Origin: Acanthosepion esculentum
Taxonomy: Eukaryota > Mollusca > Cephalopoda > Sepiida > Sepiidae
Direction of reading: 5' to 3'
Assembly: GCA_964036315.1 (NCBI GenBank)
Contig: OZ038488.1
Span: 59,338,134-59,402,133, forward strand
Length of the DNA: 64,000 nucleotides
Shown here: positions 57,131 through 64,000 of the stretch, one piece after another
Position numbering within the stretch: the first letter of the stretch is position 1
Layout of the letters: each line of letters begins with the position of its first letter
Translations under genes and position numbers: made by a program
The notes under the pieces: model-generated
What the model was told of the DNA's origin: nothing
What the model saw: the letters and a program-made list of their open reading frames with translations, nothing else
Databases searched by the model: none

Positions 57131-58088
57131 TGACTTTAAATGTTTTATGCCGTATGCAATAATGCATGCACAACAGATTCATGGCGACATATAGTAGGGA
57201 AATCTTTCATTTTTTTGTTTGTTTTTATACTGAAGTCATTATTTTAGAAGTTAGAACTTCCGATACGTTTATGATACTGTGGGTTTAGCGTCTGCATACT
57301 GGATGGGAAAACAAATTTCTTTTATATTAAATCTACTGTACAAATTCGTCGCCCAACTCGATTTCCAATTATATGAGTTCAACAGCTAGAATAAAATTAG
57401 CTTGAACCTCGGTACTATTTCTTTGTTCAGGTCATTTGCCAAAAGAGAACGTTGAATTCTTCTTGGTTTGACATTGTATCAAAGAGAACGCCATCGGCTG
57501 TATTCGAAACGAACGACATGTTTTATTGTTTTAACTGAAAAGATTTCTTATTGTGATTCAGCAATAAATGTTCTCGGGTGTCTGAATGATGCTGAAAACC
57601 GGCACACAATTCTTCTTTCATAGCGAAAATAATTCGAACCCAACTATTTCAAGTATTACCTTGTCTACTCTGAGTCCAACAAATTGAAAAATGATCGAAG
57701 CTTTCTTGGAGAAATTTGGCGAGTGAAGCTTCTATACAGGACTGTCATTCTTAGACTAAAAAAATAAAAAAAAATAAATAACAAGTGTGGTGCATTCGAC
57801 GCTGGGATTTTAAAATAAGTCGAGTTAGTATAAATATAGTTGTTAAGCCTGTTTATCTCCAAGAACTGAATAACTTGTCTCAGTAAATCTCCAATTTAGT
57901 GCAATCGATAAGAGAAATTGTTTTACGATAATAAGTTATTCTTACTCGAGATACCAACATTTTGTATAAACAAAGAATAGAGAAAGTTTGCCTAAAGTGC
58001 CTAATTTGTAGATCCATGGTTTAAGATATTTCATGTTTATTTCGATTATTAAACAGTTTATTTTAAGTTATTTAAGCATATATTGCCG
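57131..58088. other. Nothing recognised
   Basis: AT-rich unique sequence without frames above 65 codons. Confidence 0.5.
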
Positions 58089-58089
58089 A

Positions 58090-58396
58090 GGCGAGATAGA
58101 GTAATGGATAGTGGCTAGGACTGAGGAATTGTTTACGTGCAAATGGGAAAGGTAAGAATCCATTTTCCCCCCACCCCAAACCATGGATAAAATAACAGGA
58201 TAGCGTGGGCATTATAGCCTTGAGTGGCAGCAAGTCTCAGAAAAGTACATCTGTGAATTACAAAATCTCCAACTCTGGATTAAATAGCCTCACCAACCAG
58301 CAATTAGCCAAGCGTGGTGAGTACGGCTACATTGCTGAAGATATGATCAGTCAGGGAGGGTTTTTCCAAGTAGTGAGATGGCCCTGGATCTATCAC

Positions 58397-58398
<2 letters not shown>
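58090..58398 (+). repeat. tRNA-derived SINE, family B (head degraded)
   Basis: Head GAGATAGAGTAATGGATAGTG (box A-like), body TTACGTGCAAATGGGAAAGG and TATAGCCTTGAGTGGCAGCA, tail to a (TA)n array. Confidence 0.6.
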
Positions 58399-58399
<1 letters not shown>

Positions 58400-58452
<53 letters not shown>

Positions 58453-58621
58453 GGAAATATTCAGTTTCATGCTTATTCGCAACTGCGAGGCATGTAAACA
58501 TGAAACAGACTGTCGCTACTGGGTGTGAACTACAATGTCCACTTTTCTACTGACATACGCTCTATCACTGATATTGAGCACTTTTATCCATAAATATAGT
58601 ATACCTGAAAACTATACTTAT

Positions 58622-58690
<69 letters not shown>

Positions 58691-58859
58691 GGAAATATTC
58701 AGTTTCATGCTTATTCGCAACTGCGAGGCATGTAAACATGAAACAGACTGTCGCTACTGGGTGTGAACTTCAATGTCCACTTTTCTATTGACATACGCTC
58801 TATCACTGATATTGAGCACTTTTATCCATAAATATAGTATACCTGAAAACTATACTTAT

Positions 58860-58921
<62 letters not shown>
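58400..58921 (+). repeat. Family D, tandem duplication of 238 bp with (TA)n
   Basis: Units at 58449-58686 and 58687-58921 differ at only two or three bases outside TA tracts. Each has CAGTTTCATG..CATGAAACAGACTG, a small inverted repeat that corresponds to the arm tips of the 46453 palindrome, then ACTGATATTGAGCACTTTT and a 60-bp (TA)n. Confidence 0.92.
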
Positions 58922-58924
<3 letters not shown>

Positions 58925-59204
58925 CATTTGATAGTGGTTACTTTTTTATATATTTTATTTCTATAAAACTAAAATCTTTTTAAACAAACAATGAATATTG
59001 GCTTATTTTTCTTCATTTTTTATGTAATTAAAACGAATACAGGAGTTTCGACATAATAAATATATTTGAGAGAGGACAGATTTAAATGCGATTCTATTAA
59101 GGAACATGTCACGCGTGTCAACATAAACTGAACTCTCACTTCATAGTGCCATTGCGCACTTGTCGGTTGTGCCCCTGTCTCAAGGATTTGCCGCTGTGGG
59201 TTCA

Positions 59205-59445
59205 TCTAGCAAGCAGGACTTTATAGGGTGTTGTTGTCCGCCCCATGTCCAACTGGGTCTGAATTTGGAGTTGTCCTTCTCAACTGGTGTTGCCAACCAT
59301 GATCACAGCTAGGGAAGAAGAGAAATAATGGATTCGTGATTTTCCAAGTATTTATTTTACGAAAATCAATGCAATGGACTCGCTTAGAATCTGAACTCGG
59401 AACGGCGATTCCACTTGTACCCCACGCGCACAACCGCACTTTTAA
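59205..59445 (-). repeat. tRNA-derived SINE, family B (reverse)
   Basis: GATTTTCCAAGTATTTATTT, GACTCGCTTAGAATCTGAAC (inverted box B region) and TGTACCCCACGCGCACAACCG (inverted head). Confidence 0.6.
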
Positions 59446-59632
59446 CTGTCAAGCAGTGAAAAGCCATCGTCTCTTGTTCAATAGAAAACGCAACAATGAA
59501 TTAACGAATAAGAATTAACTGATAAGAGACATACTCTAGAGACATCCTCTATCACGGAGAGCGGGATGAACACAATCGACCATAGTTTATTAAATAAAGG
59601 GTTCACTTCGAAATTCTTAGAACATTAGCGAA

Positions 59633-59635
<3 letters not shown>

Positions 59636-59708
<73 letters not shown>
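59636..59708. repeat. (TA)n microsatellite
   Basis: About 72 bp of TA. Confidence 0.95.
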
Positions 59709-59715
<7 letters not shown>

Positions 59716-60290
59716 GCTGATGTGTACATTGACTGAGAAGTTGTACCAATCCCAACGAGAATACAAGTCTGACTAAATTAATGTCCAAAAATTGTTAAAG
59801 CATCATTTGAACTCAAATGATCAACTTTCTGCGTTACAACGCCTTCACTTTTGAGCCAAGTTCTCGCAAAAGAATGTCAATCCAATTGTGCATTACACTG
59901 ATGAGCGTCAAGGCAAATTAATCGACCTTTGATGGTAATAGGGTAAAAGCCAGATAATTTTATTCAGGGGAAAACTCAAGAGAATCACCTCAATTGGCGA
60001 CTCCGTAAGCTCAGATAAATGATTTACAATTGATCTTCTCTTATTCAGTACCGAAGTGTGCAAATTTTTGCAAAGTAGCACTAATATGTTCTGAAGCGGT
60101 CGTCGTCTAATCAGGCGAATTAACTGGAAATATTTTAAAATATACCTGACTTTCCTTTCACTTACGAGGAGTACTTTTGTTTGAATTTAATATTTGAGCT
60201 TTTATATATTAATGTTCACATGGTTCAAGAGCCAATCAACGTATTATTCCCCTAACCGCTCTCTCACAGGCGGGATGTGGCCCGCCTATC
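59709..60290. other. Nothing recognised
   Basis: Unique sequence; a short family G-like phrase lies just before the TA array (AAATAAAGGGTTCACTTCG at about 59594). Confidence 0.4.
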
Positions 60291-60294
60291 ATAG

Positions 60295-60572
60295 CTCTAT
60301 CTCTACTTCCATAGAAAGTGCCAGGATAAACTCCTTTCGTTCCACCAGTTCTAATCGTCACGCTTAGGACCCGCCATGCTACTCACATTGTAGCAAACCA
60401 CCCACATTTCCTCTGTATTCCTTTGGTGAGAAGTTCCACTCGAAGAGCTTCTTCCTGCGAACATTTGCTTTGTGATACCAACACCTAAGAGGATGTTTCC
60501 CTGATCACTGCAATCAAGTTCAAGTTTTGGATTAATCCTTATCTCCCTCTCCTATCCGCATAAACCGCCTTT
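60295..60572 (+). pseudogene. LINE (jockey/CR1-like) C-terminus, plus strand
   Basis: Plus strand, shifting frames: GPAMLLTL, GEKFHSKSFFLRTFAL, LRGCFPDHCNQ and LSPSPIRINRLL. The blocks match in order the end of the LINE that lies inverted next to it. Non-functional. Confidence 0.6.
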
Positions 60573-60589
60573 TATAGGGTGGACATTAC

Positions 60590-61335
60590 TTTAAATAAAA
60601 AGAGGAGTGCTGTGTGGTATTATAAGAGCATAAGAAAGACTTGAAGGAATGAAGATTGCCGTAATTAGGAAAGCATCTTGTGTACGTAGCACGGCGAGTC
60701 CCAGTTGCAAAGGTCAGAACTGACGGGGCTAAGGAATGTAGCTCGTCGGAACATATGCCATGAATATTGTGGTAGAGAAACGAGAGGCTCACAACGTTTC
60801 ATCTGTGGGGAAGGTGTTGTGGGATGGGAAATAATTCAATACCTACAAAACTGTGTTAACGCTTTTGAACGCTGTCTAGAACTGTACAGCTCCAGACCAG
60901 ATATTGCAGCAATACACCATTTTTGGTTTGGCCTTGCTCTCGTAAAGACAGAGCATAGCAGGGGGATGTAATATACCGACTGGAGTGGCACAATATACAG
61001 ACTCTATTTCAGCATCCTTAGCAATAGATCGGATATATGTTTTAATTGAGGTCCGAAGAGAGCTTGAGTCCCAACAGACGTTCAAGACAAGGAACCTCTT
61101 TAAGAGAACACCCATCCATCTCATGGTCTACTAGGTGATAGTGGAAAGTTACTACTTTAGTTTTGGCCGTTTTGAATTTTACAAGCAAGTCATTTCCGCA
61201 TTGAGTTACCAGGGCTAGGTCAGATGAACGATGAACTGCTAGGTTTTGACCTTCCAAATTTTGGAAGCTGCACCTGTAAACTGTTGTATCATCCTCATAG
61301 ATACTCACTAATGATCGGAGTTTTCTCTTAGGCAA
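60590..61335 (-). pseudogene. LINE (jockey/CR1-like) reverse transcriptase, 3' third
   Basis: Minus strand from 61335: LVSIYEDDTTVYRCSFQN, where YEDD is the catalytic motif C with both aspartates intact; LAVHRSSDLALVTQCGNDLL; MDGCSLKEVPCLERLLGL. After a frameshift near 61050 come TYIRSIAKDAE and PAMLCLYESKAKPKMVYCCN, then SLSFLYHNIHGICSDELHSL at 60700-60790. The palm-to-thumb region is thus largely present but broken by frameshifts. It would copy LINE RNA at a nicked target; this copy cannot. Its 3' end faces the plus-strand fragment at 60295-60572. Confidence 0.8.
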
Positions 61336-62076
61336 TTCATTCTTATTAATATTATGTTTTGTATTGTTGCACACAAACACATAGCTACTACTTCTTGTCC
61401 AGATTTATAATGGTCATATCACACCTATTACTGCTTTGGCTGTAGTTATGAGGTTAAAATACAACATCATGATTACATATTTATTTTGATGCTATTTTCG
61501 TATACTTTCCGTATACACAAAAGTGCTCAATATATCTTTATAAATCCAAAATATTAGAATTACTGAAAACATGGTTCCAAATGTTTCAGTATTTACATTC
61601 AGACTATTTTCCTCATCTTTGTTATTGTCATCACATCTTTTCGGTCCTTGCGCCGTTCGTTTTTCTTCAAGTGTTTGTCGATCCGTTTAATCTTCAAGGA
61701 ATTTCAAACTGAATCGTTTCTTTTAACCATACAGCATACTTGGTAAAGTTTTCAAACGGTATATATTTAAAGGTTATGAAATAAAACCGTGGATTTAAAA
61801 AATGCACACACAAATATGACCTTACTTTATCTCAATGTTTCTATTCAACTATTTGTGGTAGCTTATTTAATGTGAAAACTCTGCCTGTTTTTTTTTTTTC
61901 ACAATTTCTTCAATGTCGTGATATTGTCACTTACATTGAAACGCATCGTTTTTCAAACCATGTATCTCAATGCAAGAGTGTGTGGGGGGAGGACCAGAAA
62001 TGATAGAAATGCAAAATAGCATTAAATGTTGGTCAAATGCATTTCAAACATTGTTGCTACACACACACATTCTTTC

Positions 62077-62079
<3 letters not shown>
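61336..62079. other. Mostly unassigned; family G fragment
   Basis: 61590-61740 (minus) has TTGAAGAAAAACGAACGG..GATGAGGAAAATAGTCTG, a diverged family G copy. Nothing else recognised. Confidence 0.4.

Positions 62080-62165
<86 letters not shown>
62080..62165. repeat. (TA)n microsatellite
   Basis: About 86 bp of pure TA directly before the PLE fragment. Confidence 0.95.
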
Positions 62166-62168
<3 letters not shown>

Positions 62169-62390
62169 GATTTATTGGAGAACAACTTAATCCCACAATT
62201 GAAATGGAGCATCATCTCTAGGGCTTGAACTCCAATAAATTTCGATGTGACCTGTGTATAAAAGAGAAGATCCTAATGATAAAGCATAAAGATCCTGATA
62301 AATTACTGAACCAACATAACGAGATGATTTTTAAATGTAGACATAGAAATCATCTCAACTTAACTCAATACATTAAAAAAACAAACTAGA
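62166..62390 (+). pseudogene. Penelope-like element, C-terminal fragment
   Basis: ENNLIPQLKWSIISRA, then in a shifted frame NKFRCDLCIKEKILMIKHKD, LLNQHNEM and FKCRHRNHLNL. The W-S-I-x-x-RA, C-x-L-C-x-x-EK and CRHR motifs are those found after the GIY-YIG domain at the end of PLE-type reverse transcriptases in several invertebrates. Frame-shifted and without the catalytic domains. Confidence 0.5.
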
Positions 62391-62708
62391 TACGATGATA
62401 AATATTGTCTTATTTTTAGATTTGAAGATGATTGTATGCACACATGTGTGCGGATACATAATTGTATGTATACAAATGTGTATATGGAATTGGATATGGA
62501 TATGTAGATGTATGTGTATATGCATATAGATATGTATATGTGTATATGTACATATATATATATATATGTATATAGATTGTAGGCGCGTATGTAAATATAT
62601 ATAAATGTATATGTGTATACGTAATTTTAGGTAGGTATATGTATATGTATCTCTTCATGTATATGGGGTTGCATATGTGTTTGTATATAAAAAGATATAA
62701 TTCATTTC
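62391..62708. other. Diverged TG/TA-rich sequence
   Basis: Low-complexity ATGTATATG-type sequence, probably an old microsatellite; no gene seen. Confidence 0.6.
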
Positions 62709-62760
62709 GTTTTTACCTTGAAAAAGCTCACATTGGACGAAACGCGTCGGATAATAATAC
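62709..62760 (+). ncRNA. Hammerhead-ribozyme-like motif (degenerate)
   Basis: CC, TTGAAAA (62718-62724), a weak stem II, GGACGAAAC, then GCGTC followed by GG. The GAAACGCGTC stretch is the form expected of minimal-stem-III hammerheads; the CUGANGA core carries the same U3/A8 change as at 22053 and 37160. Confidence 0.35.
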
Positions 62761-62781
62761 AGTTTTCCTATTGTCTTTTAC

Positions 62782-63595
<814 letters not shown>

Positions 63596-63599
63596 AAAG

Positions 63600-63945
63600 T
63601 ATTGAAAATCTAATAAAATTGATTTTATCATATTCTCTACAAACTATTCAAACCATTATTAGCAAAAGAAATATCAATCATTTTTCAAAAGTCGATTTTC
63701 TCGTACTCTCTACAAACCTATTAAAAACAATATTAACAAAAACATCAATATTTTTTCAGGATCTAATACAATTGATTGCATCGTACTTTTCGGGGATATT
63801 TAAAACCATTATTAACAAAAATATCAATAAATATTTAAAAATCGATTGTCTCAGAGGCTCCACAAAAATTCAAACAATTGTTAACAAAAACATCAATAAT
63901 TGTTCACGACCTTTAAAATCGATTGTCTCGTACTCTCGAAATATA
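63600..63945. repeat. Degenerate minisatellite, about 75-bp unit, five copies
   Basis: The landmark (A)TCGATTGTCTCGTACTCTC recurs at about 63621, 63694, 63774, 63844 and 63921 (spacings 73, 80, 70, 77), each followed by CAAACCATTATTAACAAAAA-type sequence and CATCAAT. May continue beyond the window. Confidence 0.8.
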
Positions 63946-64000
63946 GCTAATATAAAATCAAAACGTGAAAAGTTTACCCGGATAATATCGTCTTTGTACA

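Noticed and set aside
62391..62708. Possible coding region with several short Tyr/Ile/His-rich frames
   Set aside because: The sequence is a degraded ATGTATATG-type microsatellite.

Overview
The window looks like non-genic DNA from a cephalopod mollusc, most likely an octopus. It is very AT-rich, has dozens of long (TA)n microsatellites, and is crowded with tRNA-derived SINEs, Penelope-like elements (PLEs), LINE 3' ends with SINE or microsatellite tails, and worn-out Tc1/mariner-type transposons. The organism call is inference from this repeat mix, not from a host gene. I found no exon, tRNA gene or functional rRNA gene of the host that I can defend; nearly every recognisable open frame belongs to a transposable element and most are broken.

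Layout. 0-3 kb: a LINE reverse transcriptase C-terminus (minus strand), an N-terminal mariner-like transposase fragment and two SINE pieces. 4.2-5.3 kb: a TTAA-flanked element with perfect 25-bp inverted ends whose terminal sequence has been amplified into a 31-bp satellite. 5.3-7 kb: clustered tRNA-like SINE heads, a composite 5S rRNA-tRNA SINE and a pogo-like MITE. 8.5-13 kb: a transposase remnant, LINE and SINE fragments, a 289-bp LTR-like tandem repeat and a 5S pseudogene. 13.3-14.6 kb: a full-length mariner element with perfect ends and a dead transposase. 15.4-16.2 kb: an open PLE endonuclease (GIY-YIG) frame running into a (TA)n array. 18-31 kb: Tc1-like, LINE and retroposon fragments, a 1.28-kb foldback element between two (TA)n arrays, and a second foldback. 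31-37 kb: two more mariner-type remnants, a MITE and two PLE fragments, one preceded by a hammerhead-ribozyme-like core. 38-41 kb: SINEs and a LINE scrap. 41.6-43, 50.3-50.7 and 51.4-52.8 kb: three copies of an unclassified repeat carrying a 68-nt palindrome. 46.5 kb: a perfect inverted repeat with 64-bp arms. 47.1-47.9 kb: a hAT-like non-autonomous element. 51-57 kb: a run of 5'-truncated LINE tails ending in (AAT)n, one split by a retroposon with a 14-bp target duplication. 58-64 kb: a tandem duplicated repeat, SINEs, two converging LINE fragments, a PLE C-terminus and a 75-bp minisatellite.

How the parts relate. The LINE fragments (at least three lineages) are plausible sources of the machinery that moved the tRNA- and 5S-derived SINEs. 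The mariner, pogo, IS630-like and hAT remnants are mostly non-autonomous. The repeated meeting of PLE fragments with (TA)n arrays, and the hammerhead-like cores near them, is the most interesting recurrent theme. All family assignments come from recognising motifs by eye; no search was run.
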